Of a stretch of 64,000 nt of DNA, positions 33,948 through 41,548 are shown piece by piece. The translations under genes were made by a program, and so were the position numbers. Origin of the DNA: Spirochaetales bacterium Spiro_02 (GTDB lineage: Bacteria; Spirochaetota; Spirochaetia; Sphaerochaetales; Sphaerochaetaceae). Numbering within the stretch: the first letter of the stretch is position 1; each line of letters opens with the position of its first letter. Location of the stretch: assembly GCA_001604275.1 (NCBI GenBank), contig LVBD01000011.1, forward strand, positions 1 through 64,000. Reading direction: 5' to 3'. The notes below the pieces were generated by a model. That model was not told the origin of the DNA. It saw only the letters and a list, made by a program, of their open reading frames with translations, and did not search any database.

Positions 33948-34874
33948 ATGAGCGTAATCCATCGCAGGACGGCCGTCGCCGTGTCCCTGGTCCTGATCAT
34001 TTCCATAATTCTCGCACTGTTCGCGATCGTTCTCGTGGAGCGCTCCCTTCCCGTGGTGCTGTTCGTGCAGGATGGTGCATATGAAGAGACCGTCTGGCCG
34101 TGGACGCGCGCTTCGTTCATGGAAACGGTGCGAGACGCCGGTTTCTCCTGTTTCGCCGTGACGGTCGATGCTCCGGCGCTGACCGGTCCCGGCGGGTTGG
34201 AGAGCGAAATCGACGATTTGATTCTCCGTTACGAGCCGAAGGTCGTCATTTTTTCTCCGCTGGTTTCATCCTTGATGGCTTCATCGTCATCGGTCACCGA
34301 ACTTTTCGACGGGGAGCCATTGTTCGTCGCGACCGGAACCGTGTCCGACGATGGACGTTTCGACATCGTGTGCACCCCTCGGGCCGGCGCAGGATGGGAC
34401 GACGCTGCCGCGTATCTGGCCGTCGGGGACGATGAACCGCCGTATTCCGTGGCATTGCTCTTCACGCAGGGCGACGAGGCCGGAGAAGTCGCAAAGGCAG
34501 CGTTCGAATCGGCGTCCGAGGGGCGCAACCAGGAACTGTTCGTTCGCGAGAAGGCTCCCGACAGCGGCTCGAAATGGGCGGCGAACGTTCAGGACGAACT
34601 CGCGCGGCATTCCGTTCTTCAGGTCATGGCGCTTCCTATGGAGGGGTTCGCGACTTTGTTCGAGACTGACGGCGGGCTGTCGTGGATCGTCGATGCTCGC
34701 TATGCTTCCATCGTGCCCGAGCGGGCGCTCATAGGCGTGGTGGCCGATGACCTTGGGGCGACTTTCGCCCGAATCCTTGCGCAAGTCGACACGGGTGCAG
34801 TCGACGGAATCGGGAAGTTTCCTCTGGTCAGAACGTTCTATCCGCGGAAAACAGGGTTGCGAAGTTTGTTCTGA
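33948..34874 (+). CDS. Membrane-anchored protein of unknown function, 308 aa
   Basis: An N-terminal membrane segment (residues 8-30) is followed by an extracytoplasmic domain of alternating strands and helices (VVLFVQDGAYEETVWPWTRA, YEPKVVIFSPLVSS, PYSVALLFTQGDEAGEVAKAAFES, RALIGVVADDLGATFARIL). The pattern suggests a periplasmic-binding or LacI-sensor type fold, but I do not recognise a family. The message appears leaderless. Its last 47 bases overlap the convergent tatD gene. Confidence 0.6.
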   Translation: MSVIHRRTAVAVSLVLIISIILALFAIVLVERSLPVVLFVQDGAYEETVWPWTRASFMETVRDAGFSCFAVTVDAPALTGPGGLESEIDDLILRYEPKVVIFSPLVSSLMASSSSVTELFDGEPLFVATGTVSDDGRFDIVCTPRAGAGWDDAAAYLAVGDDEPPYSVALLFTQGDEAGEVAKAAFESASEGRNQELFVREKAPDSGSKWAANVQDELARHSVLQVMALPMEGFATLFETDGGLSWIVDARYASIVPERALIGVVADDLGATFARILAQVDTGAVDGIGKFPLVRTFYPRKTGLRSLF

Positions 34875-35652
34875 TCGCCTGCGCCAGTTCCGAAACCGGC
34901 ATCTGTCGCACAGTGGCGGCCACATCGTAGATGAACGGCATGCGTAGCGGCGTGTTGACTGTTCCTCGCAGCGGTTCCGGGGATAGATACGGACTGTCGG
35001 TCTCCAGCAATACCCGCTCGAGGGGCAGGTCCCTGAGGATATCCCTCAGATATCCATTCTTCTTGTATGTGATGGTTCCTGCGAACGAAATGTAGAATCC
35101 CCGTTCCAACGCGATCTCGGCAAGATCCATCGTCGCCGAAAAACAGTGGAGGATGCCCCCGCGTTTGGGCGGGTGTGCTTTCAGTATCTCCCCGGTCCGC
35201 TCGTCGGCGTCCCTGTTATGGATGATGATCGGAAGGTCGAGGGTGTCGGCCAGTTCGATCTGGCGGATGAACAGTTCCTCCTGGAGCGCCGGGGTGCCGT
35301 ATTTCCAGTAGGCGTCCAGACCGATCTCCCCGATGCAGTCCGTCGTGTACCGTTCGATGGCTGCGACCATGGTCCCGATCTGGGCGTCGATCGGTTCCCT
35401 TCCATAGTCGACTCCCCACGGTCCGATTCCTGCGGACAGCTTGATCCGCGGATATGGGGCCAGCCTGTCGGCGCGAAGCGGCAGGTCGTCGCATTCCGTG
35501 CCGACGTCGATCCCTCCGGCGAAACCGGCCGAGAACAGGTCCTGCAGGAGTTTTTCCACGTCCACTCCCTTGCGCGCCATCGCCTGGGTATGGAAATGGG
35601 TATCCATCAATCCCGTCATGGGGACGGGAGGTACTGCGTTCTTTTCTGCCAT
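34828..35652 (-). CDS. tatD: TatD family metal-dependent nuclease, 274 aa
   Basis: TatD-like DNases are TIM-barrel exonucleases. MDTHFHTQ provides the metal HxH, IGEIGLDAYWKYG the Glu, LPIIIHNRDADERT and GGILHCFSAT further His, and LLETDSPYLSPEPLRG the Asp with the typical family tail. The start at 35652 is used because a promoter -10 box ends six bases before it. The frame is open further upstream, but that would run into the divergent ybaK-like gene. Confidence 0.85.
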   Translation of the reverse strand: MAEKNAVPPVPMTGLMDTHFHTQAMARKGVDVEKLLQDLFSAGFAGGIDVGTECDDLPLRADRLAPYPRIKLSAGIGPWGVDYGREPIDAQIGTMVAAIERYTTDCIGEIGLDAYWKYGTPALQEELFIRQIELADTLDLPIIIHNRDADERTGEILKAHPPKRGGILHCFSATMDLAEIALERGFYISFAGTITYKKNGYLRDILRDLPLERVLLETDSPYLSPEPLRGTVNTPLRMPFIYDVAATVRQMPVSELAQAIRTNFATLFSADRTF

Positions 35653-35658
35653 GGCTCG

Positions 35659-35687
35659 ATGATAGGTCAATCGTCCGCTTCGTGCAA
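35659..35687 (-). promoter_or_regulatory. Promoter of a leaderless gene (tatD)
   Basis: On the minus strand TTGCAC (35682-35687), 17 bases, TATCAT (35659-35664), then CGAGCC and the ATG. Its -35 lies 7 bases from the -35 of the divergent ybaK-like gene. Confidence 0.6.
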
Positions 35688-35694
35688 GGTGGTG

Positions 35695-35724
35695 TTTACA
35701 GGGGCCCTCTGTTTGTGGTAGTAC
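35695..35724 (+). promoter_or_regulatory. Promoter of the YbaK-like gene
   Basis: TTTACA (35695-35700), 18 bases, TAGTAC (35719-35724). The start codon follows about 20 bases later behind GGAGG, so this gene has a short normal leader. Confidence 0.5.
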
Positions 35725-35743
35725 GGACCGGAGGTGCCGTGAC

Positions 35744-36238
35744 ATGTCGATTGAAGCTGTTCGAACATATCTTGCCCGGACGGGAAGGGACAAGGATATC
35801 CTGGAGTTTCCCGTGTCGAGCGCGACTGTGGATCTTGCCGCCCAGGCGCTGGGTGTGGAACCGGCGCGCATCGCCAAGACGTTGTCGTTTGAATACGACG
35901 ATGGTTGTGTTCTTGTGGTGACCGCAGGGGACGCGCGGATCTACAACGGGGCGTTCAAGCGCGAGTTCGGTCGCAAGGCTTCGATGCTTACCCCCGAGCG
36001 TGTGCTGGAACTGACCGGCCATGCGGTGGGCGGAGTCTGTCCGTTCGCCCTTTCTTCGAAGGATGTCCTGGTCGTTCTCGATGTCTCCCTCAAGCGGTTT
36101 CGAACGGTCTTTCCTGCCTGCGGGTCGGCCAACAGCGCCATCGAGCTGACGTGCGACGAGCTGTTTTCCCTCAGCGGCGCAGACCGATGGGTCGACGTGT
36201 GCAAGGATTGGCCGCGCGACGGGGAGATCGATTCCTGA
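35744..36238 (+). CDS. YbaK/ProX-type aminoacyl-tRNA deacylase, 164 aa
   Basis: The single-domain YbaK/EbsC fold removes wrongly attached amino acids from tRNA, for example Cys or Ala from tRNA-Pro. The sequence has the characteristic order SSATVDLAAQALGVEPARIAKTLSF with the catalytic-pocket Lys, LVVTAGDARI, FGRKASML and GHAVGGVCPFAL, and ends SANSAIELTCDELFSLSGADRWVDVCK (cited as ELTCDELFSLSGADRWVDV). Length is typical. GGAGG precedes the ATG. Which mischarged tRNA it edits is not readable. Confidence 0.85.
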   Translation: MSIEAVRTYLARTGRDKDILEFPVSSATVDLAAQALGVEPARIAKTLSFEYDDGCVLVVTAGDARIYNGAFKREFGRKASMLTPERVLELTGHAVGGVCPFALSSKDVLVVLDVSLKRFRTVFPACGSANSAIELTCDELFSLSGADRWVDVCKDWPRDGEIDS

Positions 36239-36271
36239 ATTCTCTTTTTCAGGTGATGATGCGTCCCCGGT

Positions 36272-36622
36272 TCAGTTTGTCTCAATTCTGGCAAGCCAGT
36301 CGATGTTCATCGCCGAAGCTTGGGCGGGAATGCTTCGGGTCATGATGCCGTTGAAGCCGACGACGACCATGTCTCCGACAAGGAACTCGTCGATCGGACG
36401 CGAGAACTGCGTCGCCCCTGCGGTTCTGAACAGTACGGGGATCCCGCCGTTGACATCTTGTACAAGGAGCGTGGGGGAGCCTGTCTTGGCATCGGTGACG
36501 ATCCGTTCTATCTTGCCTACATAGGTCTCCCTTGCGCCGTCTTGCTGGCCGGTTGCGAACGCCGGGGCTATGATGCCGGCGACGACCATGATCAGGAGCA
36601 GATATCTGGCGATGTGTTTCAT
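36272..36622 (-). CDS. Small secreted protein of unknown function, 116 aa
   Basis: A signal peptide (MKHIARYLLLIMVVAGIIAPAFA) is followed by about 90 residues that look like a small beta-barrel (YVGKIERIVTDAKTGSPTLLVQDVNGG...FLVGDMVVVGFNG; cited in part), reminiscent of OB-fold periplasmic proteins. No family is recognised. GGAGG lies five bases before the ATG. It is a single-gene unit convergent with the YbaK-like gene. Confidence 0.6.
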   Translation of the reverse strand: MKHIARYLLLIMVVAGIIAPAFATGQQDGARETYVGKIERIVTDAKTGSPTLLVQDVNGGIPVLFRTAGATQFSRPIDEFLVGDMVVVGFNGIMTRSIPAQASAMNIDWLARIETN

Positions 36623-36682
36623 ATGCGCCTCCGTAGTATCTAGAAAATAGGCATCAAAAAACGCATGGTCAATCCGATTCTC

Positions 36683-36712
36683 TTTACATTGCTTCGCAAG
36701 GATTGGTATACT
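36683..36712 (+). promoter_or_regulatory. Promoter of the tRNA gene
   Basis: TTTACA (36683-36688), 18 bases, TATACT (36707-36712). Transcription would start about seven bases before the mature 5' end. Confidence 0.7.
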
Positions 36713-36725
36713 CGATAATCGCAGC

Positions 36726-36798
36726 GCCCCAGTAGCCCAATGGCAGAGGCAGAGGACTTAAAATCCTTCCAGTATGGGTTCGAGTCCCATCTGGGGCA
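36726..36798 (+). tRNA. tRNA with UAA (Leu) anticodon and short variable loop, 73 nt
   Basis: Acceptor stem GCCCCAG pairs with CTGGGGC and is followed by discriminator A. The anticodon stem GAGGA/TCCTT closes the loop CTTAAAA, giving anticodon TAA, which reads UUA leucine codons. The T arm is ATGGG-TTCGAGT-CCCAT. The variable loop is only five bases (CCAGT). Normal tRNA-Leu is class II with a long variable arm, so this is a compact, class-I-shaped Leu-anticodon tRNA. CCA is not encoded. Confidence 0.85.
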
Positions 36799-36936
36799 AT
36801 TTAGCATTGTGCTTCTTTCCATGAGGAACATATATATGTTGCTATAAATGTTCCGATATGGGAATGATACTTTGTTTGATTAGTTGTCAATTCCTTGTAT
36901 TGATATTCTAAATTGTCCGTTCACTACCGAACGACA

Positions 36937-37416
36937 TCAATCGTCGGAATTGTCCTTCGAACTTTCGATCTGTCCGATGACGTTCGCATCGGTCTTCAGC
37001 GGGATGATTTTGCGGATGAACGGCTGTACGCCGAAGAACGTCTTCTCGAACTCGGCCTCGCTTTCCTTGAGAGCCGCCTGCCATGCGGCGCCGAAGCCCG
37101 GCGAATTGATCGTTAGCCGGTCTGCCGCCTGTTGGTAGACATGCAGCCGGGTGACTTCCTTGCGCCCCGGCTTCTGGGAGTAGGTACGCAAGCTGATTCG
37201 CAGGTTCTCGTTCTGCTGCTTGAGTTCGGCTACCTCGGCCTTCAGCTTGGAAAGCCCCTCGCTTTCCAGATCCATCCTGTCGGTGATCATCGCCTTGAGA
37301 CGGGCGATCTCCTTCTGGGAATCCTTCGATTCCTTCTGACGCTTGGCTGTAAGCCAGATGGCTACGATTATCGCTACGACCAGGCCGATGCCTAGGCCGA
37401 TGAGTAGTTGCTGCAT
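36937..37416 (-). CDS. Membrane-anchored coiled-coil protein of unknown function, 159 aa
   Basis: One N-terminal membrane helix (residues 3-21) leads into a coiled coil (QKESKDSQKEIARLKAMITD...LSKLKAEVAELKQQNENLR) and a 70-residue C-terminal domain (LHVYQQAADRLTINSPGFGAAWQAALKESEAEFEKTFFGVQPFI; cited in part as SPGFGAAWQAALKESEAEFE). I recognise no family. The start at 37416 follows GGGGGAC at a suitable distance. Confidence 0.6.
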   Translation of the reverse strand: MQQLLIGLGIGLVVAIIVAIWLTAKRQKESKDSQKEIARLKAMITDRMDLESEGLSKLKAEVAELKQQNENLRISLRTYSQKPGRKEVTRLHVYQQAADRLTINSPGFGAAWQAALKESEAEFEKTFFGVQPFIRKIIPLKTDANVIGQIESSKDNSDD

Positions 37417-37507
37417 GCTATATGTCCCCCTAGACGAGAATTGACATTACAAAACAATATACCACAGCCGTAGGGACTCGGACAACAGGAATAGATTCCG
37501 CACAGGA

Positions 37508-37543
37508 CAAGAAACAGGCCGGAACGTTCCGATCTGTTTCTTG
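37508..37543 (-). terminator. Hairpin after the threonine-synthase-like gene
   Basis: CAAGAAACAG (37508-37517) pairs perfectly with CTGTTTCTTG (37534-37543), with a smaller palindrome in the loop. It lies 14 bases past the gene's stop; the T-tract is weak. Confidence 0.55.
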
Positions 37544-37556
37544 TTGTGTCCACGGC

Positions 37557-38780
37557 TTAGGAAAATCGCCTGACTACAGCCTCCACCGAGTTCTCGATCG
37601 GTTCAGGAATCGATACTCTTCCGTCGAAGACCGCCATGTCCTTGAAGCCGGTGCCGGTCAGCAACGCGCATACCGACACATCCTTGCCGAACCGTTTCGC
37701 CAGCATATCGCTGTCCTTGCGCACTCCAGCCCAGGCGCAGGCGGCGGCTGGCTCGACAAAAATGCCCGCTTCCCTGGTCAGCTCCAGTTGCGCGTCGAGT
37801 ATCTGCTCGTCGGACACCTCGGTCGCCCAGCCATCGCTTTCGTTGATGTAGCGCACCGCCATCCTGCCGTTCGCAGGGCTCTCGACGGAAATGCTGTCGG
37901 CACGTGTGGTCGCTTCCTTGAGAGCGGCATATTCGCCCGTCTTCCACGCCTGTGAGATCGCATTGCTCTTCGTGCTCTGCACGCACACGATATGGGGCAG
38001 CTTGTCGATCAGACCAGCCTCCTTCAGATCGAAGAACCCCTTGAACACGCCGGCGTAGATGCATCCGTCTCCTACCGGTACGTACACCACGTCGGGAGCC
38101 GTGCGCCCCAGCTGCTCGAACAGCTCGATCGACACGCTCTTCTTGCCCTCGATCGTCATCGGGTTGTACGCCGTATTGCGGTTGATGCCCCCGAAGCGTT
38201 TGGTGTATTCGATCGACAGAGCGAACGCATCGTCGTACGTCCCCTTGACCGGAACTACCGTCGCACCGTAGAGGACGCTCTGCATCAGCTTGTTGATCGG
38301 CGCGGTGGCGGGCACGAACAGAATGATCTCAAGCCCGTAGGCCGCACCTGCGCAGGACATGGCCGCCCCGGCGTTGCCAGTGGAGGCAAGGGCTACCCGG
38401 CGCTCGCCGTGCGTGATCGCCTGGGCTGCGACCAACTGGCTGGCCCGATCCTTGAAGGAACCGGAGGGAAGCGCGCTATCGAGCTTGCACATCAGGTTGG
38501 GAAGGCCGTATTTCTTCACCAGTCTGACCGGACGCGCTACGGGAGTGCCCCCTACCGGATATGTATCCGGAGTCGGAATCGAGTAGGGGAAGAAATCATA
38601 CATATCCACATGGCCTTTCTTCGCAAGGGCGGCCAGGTCGTCCTTGTCCAGACGTACGATCAAGTTCCCCTTCTGGAACGTTCCCGGTTCGTTGTGAGCG
38701 CTGCAGGCGGGACATTGGTACATGACCTCGTCGGTCCTGAATTCCTGGCCGCAGTCGCTGCAAATGTAGGAAAAACGCAT
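37557..38780 (-). CDS. Threonine-synthase-like PLP enzyme, 407 aa
   Basis: A zinc-ribbon start (CSDCGQEF...YQCPACS) precedes a fold-type-II PLP domain. The Schiff-base lysine is in LPSGSFKDRASQL, the phosphate-binding loop is ASTGNAGAAMS, and GDGCIYAGVFKGF follows. This matches threonine synthases of the zinc-ribbon group, but the same fold includes diaminopropionate ammonia-lyase (YgeX). No other threonine genes are nearby, and the gene stands at the edge of a purine island that lacks ygeX, so a lyase role is possible. The start at 38780 has GAGG upstream. Confidence 0.75.
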   Translation of the reverse strand: MRFSYICSDCGQEFRTDEVMYQCPACSAHNEPGTFQKGNLIVRLDKDDLAALAKKGHVDMYDFFPYSIPTPDTYPVGGTPVARPVRLVKKYGLPNLMCKLDSALPSGSFKDRASQLVAAQAITHGERRVALASTGNAGAAMSCAGAAYGLEIILFVPATAPINKLMQSVLYGATVVPVKGTYDDAFALSIEYTKRFGGINRNTAYNPMTIEGKKSVSIELFEQLGRTAPDVVYVPVGDGCIYAGVFKGFFDLKEAGLIDKLPHIVCVQSTKSNAISQAWKTGEYAALKEATTRADSISVESPANGRMAVRYINESDGWATEVSDEQILDAQLELTREAGIFVEPAAACAWAGVRKDSDMLAKRFGKDVSVCALLTGTGFKDMAVFDGRVSIPEPIENSVEAVVRRFS

Positions 38781-38846
38781 AGACACCTCTTCTGTTCATC
38801 ATGTCGGACCGTCATCCGGCCCGGCGCCCGGCGCACCGCCGGATAC

Positions 38847-38889
38847 AAGAAAAGGCCGCCCGAGAGCCGATGTGGATCCGGGACGGCCT
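38847..38889 (-). terminator. Terminator between the two PLP enzyme genes
   Basis: On the minus strand AGGCCGTCCCG pairs with CGGGCGGCCT (one bulge), followed by TTTTCTTG. It sits about 20 bases past the stop of the 489-aa PLP enzyme, so the threonine-synthase-like gene is partly uncoupled from it. Confidence 0.65.
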
Positions 38890-38907
38890 GTGGTTCGGTC
38901 CTCCCGG

Positions 38908-40377
38908 TCACTTGACCAGGCCGACCTCCTTGTTGAACGCTTCGATCAGCTCGTCGATCTTGTCCGCATAGGCAGGAAGCTGCGTCCAGTAGTCGCGGTC
39001 ATACCACTGCTCATTGATCTCCTGGTACGTCTTTCCCTGCTGCTCGACCCAGGTGTAGTACTTGAGGTTGTGGATCCGCAGACGGTCGTAGTAGCCCAGT
39101 TCCAACGCATTGTCGATGCCCTGGTGGAGCAGCGCCGCCGCATGGACCTTCGCCGCTTCGGTCACGTCGAACGCTCCCTGTTGCTCGGTCAGCTCGGCGA
39201 GACGGGACTTGTACATGACCGAACTGTCGGTGAGGATGGTGAACACCACGTCGTCCTCGTCCATCTCGTAGTACTTGGCCATCTTGATCGCGCTCAGCAA
39301 ATTGCCGATGCCGCTGATTCCGAACAGCTCTAGGTTCTCGATATCCTGCTCTTCGACGCCGATCTTGCGCAGATACTCGATACCGGCCGGTTCGTTGAAC
39401 AAGCGGTAGATGTCCATGCAGTCCTGGTCGTCGATGGCGCAGATCATGTCCGTGTTCTTCACATTGTGGATCCATGGCACATGCTTGTCGCCGATCCCTT
39501 CGATCCTGTGTCCGCCGAACCCGTTGCGCAGGAGCGTGGGGCACTGCAACGCTTCGCCCGCTGCGATCTTGATGTGAGGATAGACGTTCTTGAGGTGGTC
39601 GCCGGCCGCCAAGGTGCCGCCGCTTCCGGTGGAGGATGCGTAGCCTCGGACATTTCCGGCCTTGATGCCGAGCTGCTTGAGGACTTCGATCATGGCCGAT
39701 CCTGTGACGGCGTAGTGCCACAGATAGTTCTCGAACTGTTCGAATTGGTTGAAGATCACGATATGTGCGCCGCGTTCGGCGTCCAGCTCATGGCACTTGT
39801 CGAAGATTTCCTTGACGTTGGATTCGCATCCTGGGGTGGCGATGATTTCGCCCGCCACGGTCTTCAGCCAGTTGAAACGTTCCTGGCTCATCTCTTCGGG
39901 GAGGATGGCGATCGACTTGCACGCCAGCAACGCGCTGTTGTATGCACCGCCGCGACAGTAGTTGCCGGTGGACGGCCAGACCGCCTGCTGCTCCACCGCG
40001 TCGAAGTTGCCGGTGACCAGCGCGGGGGCGAGGCAGGCGTAGGTCGCCCCTACCTTGTGCACTCCGCAGGGAAACCATTTGCCCGCGAGGGCGAGAATGC
40101 GAGCCTTCGTCCCGGTGAGGGAGCGGGGGATTTCGATATAGTTGACGCCCCCGAACTCTCCGTTCTTTTCCACGGGTTCGTTGTGCCAGGTGATCCTGAA
40201 CAGGTTGACGGGATCGACATCCCACAGGCCGGTCTTCGCGAGCTTGTCCTTGATCTGTCCTGGGACGGTGGAAGGATCGATCATCTGCTTGAAGGTCGGC
40301 AGCACGATGCCCCGTTCCCTGCAGCGTTCGATGTTCTTTGCCCGGATTTCCGGGTGCATAGTCAGATTGATCAACAT
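38908..40377 (-). CDS. Fold-type-II PLP-dependent enzyme, 489 aa
   Basis: The cysteine-synthase-like fold is recognised by the likely Schiff-base lysine in CGVHKVGATYA, the phosphate loop STGNYCRGGAYNSALL, and the glycine-rich YASSTGSGGTLAAGD. It is about 150 residues longer than cysteine synthase, with an N-terminal block (MHPEIRAKNIERCRERGIVLPTFKQM) and a C-terminal extension rich in Tyr. I know such proteins only as uncharacterised PLP beta-subunit-like enzymes. It has its own promoter with two palindromes in front. The start at 40377 has GGAGG seven bases upstream. The genomic setting suggests amino-acid or diamine deamination in purine breakdown, which is inference. Confidence 0.75.
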   Translation of the reverse strand: MLINLTMHPEIRAKNIERCRERGIVLPTFKQMIDPSTVPGQIKDKLAKTGLWDVDPVNLFRITWHNEPVEKNGEFGGVNYIEIPRSLTGTKARILALAGKWFPCGVHKVGATYACLAPALVTGNFDAVEQQAVWPSTGNYCRGGAYNSALLACKSIAILPEEMSQERFNWLKTVAGEIIATPGCESNVKEIFDKCHELDAERGAHIVIFNQFEQFENYLWHYAVTGSAMIEVLKQLGIKAGNVRGYASSTGSGGTLAAGDHLKNVYPHIKIAAGEALQCPTLLRNGFGGHRIEGIGDKHVPWIHNVKNTDMICAIDDQDCMDIYRLFNEPAGIEYLRKIGVEEQDIENLELFGISGIGNLLSAIKMAKYYEMDEDDVVFTILTDSSVMYKSRLAELTEQQGAFDVTEAAKVHAAALLHQGIDNALELGYYDRLRIHNLKYYTWVEQQGKTYQEINEQWYDRDYWTQLPAYADKIDELIEAFNKEVGLVK

Positions 40378-40473
40378 ACGATAGCCTCCATTGCGAGCAA
40401 TTGTATCCATAAGTATCTGTCCACGGAAAGCCCCGAGTCCGCTGGGCGGCGGGCCGGCCGTTTCATCTTCACC

Positions 40474-40501
40474 AGTATATCTGCAATCGTAGATTTGTAA
40501 A
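40474..40501 (-). promoter_or_regulatory. Promoter of the 489-aa PLP enzyme
   Basis: On the minus strand TTTACA (40496-40501), 16 bases, TATACT (40474-40479). About 90 bases of leader follow. Confidence 0.65.
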
Positions 40502-40511
40502 TAGCAAAATA

Positions 40512-40544
40512 CGTAAAAATGAGTTTTACGCAATAAAAATTGCG
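40512..40544. promoter_or_regulatory. Two adjoining palindromes upstream of the PLP enzyme promoter
   Basis: CGTAAAA-N5-TTTTACG (40512-40530) and CGCAAT-AAAA-ATTGCG (40529-40544) share two bases. They lie 10 bases upstream of the -35 box, where an activator would bind. No regulator gene is present in the window. Confidence 0.5.
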
Positions 40545-40611
40545 TGATTCTTCATTTATTTCGGTATGAATTGAATATTATAGCATTTGTAGGAAATGGT
40601 GAAGCGTCCTG

Positions 40612-41211
40612 TCATTCCCCCGAACCAGACAATGCGATTCTGCCGTTTCCGCTTTTTGTGAATCGTTTCGCCGTACATCCGGCGGCCAGGGCTTCCTCGA
40701 GGATCGCACGCACGCTCGCCCCCTTTCTCTGGTATCCGAGCAGCCTGGCCGTGATGGAGAATAGCTCCCCCTTGGCGACGAATTTCCGTCCGGTCTGTCC
40801 GAGCGCCTCCTCCATCGCATTGACCACTTCGGGCAGCGGGATCTGGTAGCTGTATCGATGGCTTTCGTCATCGCTGTACCGATAACAGCGGTAGCTATCG
40901 GCGAACGCGCCCTCTGCGGGTGCTTGGCGCTTCCAGTAGACGGTTCCGCCGGCCTGGACCGTGGTGGGGAAGTCCATCGTCGCTAGCAATCCCTCGAACT
41001 TCTCCCGAAGCCTGCGGCCGAGTTGCTGCATCCCATAGGAATTGATCAGCCGCTTGGCGAGCACCGCATGTATGACAGGCCCTTCGGCCTCGACGATCGC
41101 GGATATGCGTCGCATGATATCGTCGTCGAAAGCCCCTCCGATGAACTGCTCCGGCGTGATCGGAGTCGCCGTGAGGATCGCCTCTTCGTACTGTGTCCGT
41201 CGTATGTCCAT
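40612..41211 (-). CDS. Stand-alone DUF3320-like protein, 199 aa
   Basis: From residue 30 the sequence reads like DUF3320: ISAIVEAEGPVIHAVLAKRLINSYG, LGRRLREKF, YWKRQ, IPLPEVVNAMEEAL and FSITARLLGYQRKGASVRAILEEAL (cited in part). DUF3320 is usually the C-terminal domain of large superfamily I helicase/nuclease proteins; here it is a separate protein without helicase motifs. Function is unknown. The start at 41211 follows GGAAAGG. It is divergent from ygfK and shares its upstream region. Confidence 0.6.
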   Translation of the reverse strand: MDIRRTQYEEAILTATPITPEQFIGGAFDDDIMRRISAIVEAEGPVIHAVLAKRLINSYGMQQLGRRLREKFEGLLATMDFPTTVQAGGTVYWKRQAPAEGAFADSYRCYRYSDDESHRYSYQIPLPEVVNAMEEALGQTGRKFVAKGELFSITARLLGYQRKGASVRAILEEALAAGCTAKRFTKSGNGRIALSGSGE

Positions 41212-41240
41212 ACCTTTCCGCCCTACAAGGATTTGCTACA

Positions 41241-41269
41241 AGTATACGATGGACAGGGGTTCGCACCAA
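41241..41269 (-). promoter_or_regulatory. Promoter of the DUF3320-like gene
   Basis: On the minus strand TTGGTG (41264-41269), 17 bases, TATACT (41241-41246). Confidence 0.55.
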
Positions 41270-41390
41270 GCCTTTTTTCTCAATTTTTCACCGATGTCCG
41301 GTCTCCTGTTTTCTCCCGTGGCATAGGGCGTTTCCTGCATTCCCGCACTGGAAACCGAAACCCCTGGAGGCAGTCGGGTACGAAGAAAAC

Positions 41391-41407
41391 TGTTGCAAAA
41401 TGTTGCA
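41391..41407. promoter_or_regulatory. Purine-island operator, ygfK copy
   Basis: TGTTGCA-AAA-TGTTGCA: two identical seven-base half-sites one helical turn apart. It ends seven bases before the -35 box of ygfK. Equivalent sites stand before ygeW and the first NCS2 permease gene. Confidence 0.65.
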
Positions 41408-41414
41408 AAAAAGG

Positions 41415-41442
41415 TTGACTTCTCGCGATTCTCCGGTACAAT
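41415..41442 (+). promoter_or_regulatory. Promoter of ygfK
   Basis: TTGACT (41415-41420), 16 bases, TACAAT (41437-41442). The predicted start near 41449 gives a leader of about 100 bases. Confidence 0.7.
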
Positions 41443-41448
41443 GAAATC

Positions 41449-41521
41449 GAGGCACACCAGATGTGCGGATGAGTGCGTTCACTGTTTTCCCGGGTGCCTC
41501 CTCGCGCTCCCGTGCGGGCGC
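41449..41521 (+). promoter_or_regulatory. Structured leader of ygfK
   Basis: GAGGCAC (41449-41455), right at the predicted transcript start, can pair with GTGCCTC (41494-41500). A second hairpin GCGC...CCCG/CGGG...GCGC lies at 41504-41521, before the ribosome site AAGGAG at 41538. It matches no riboswitch class I know. Confidence 0.4.
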
Positions 41522-41548
41522 GAACCTCAGCTTCACCAAGGAGTGGGT

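Noticed and set aside
41393-41548. N-terminal extension of ygfK
   Set aside because: The extra codons overlap the operator, promoter and leader, and AAGGAG marks the ATG at 41549.
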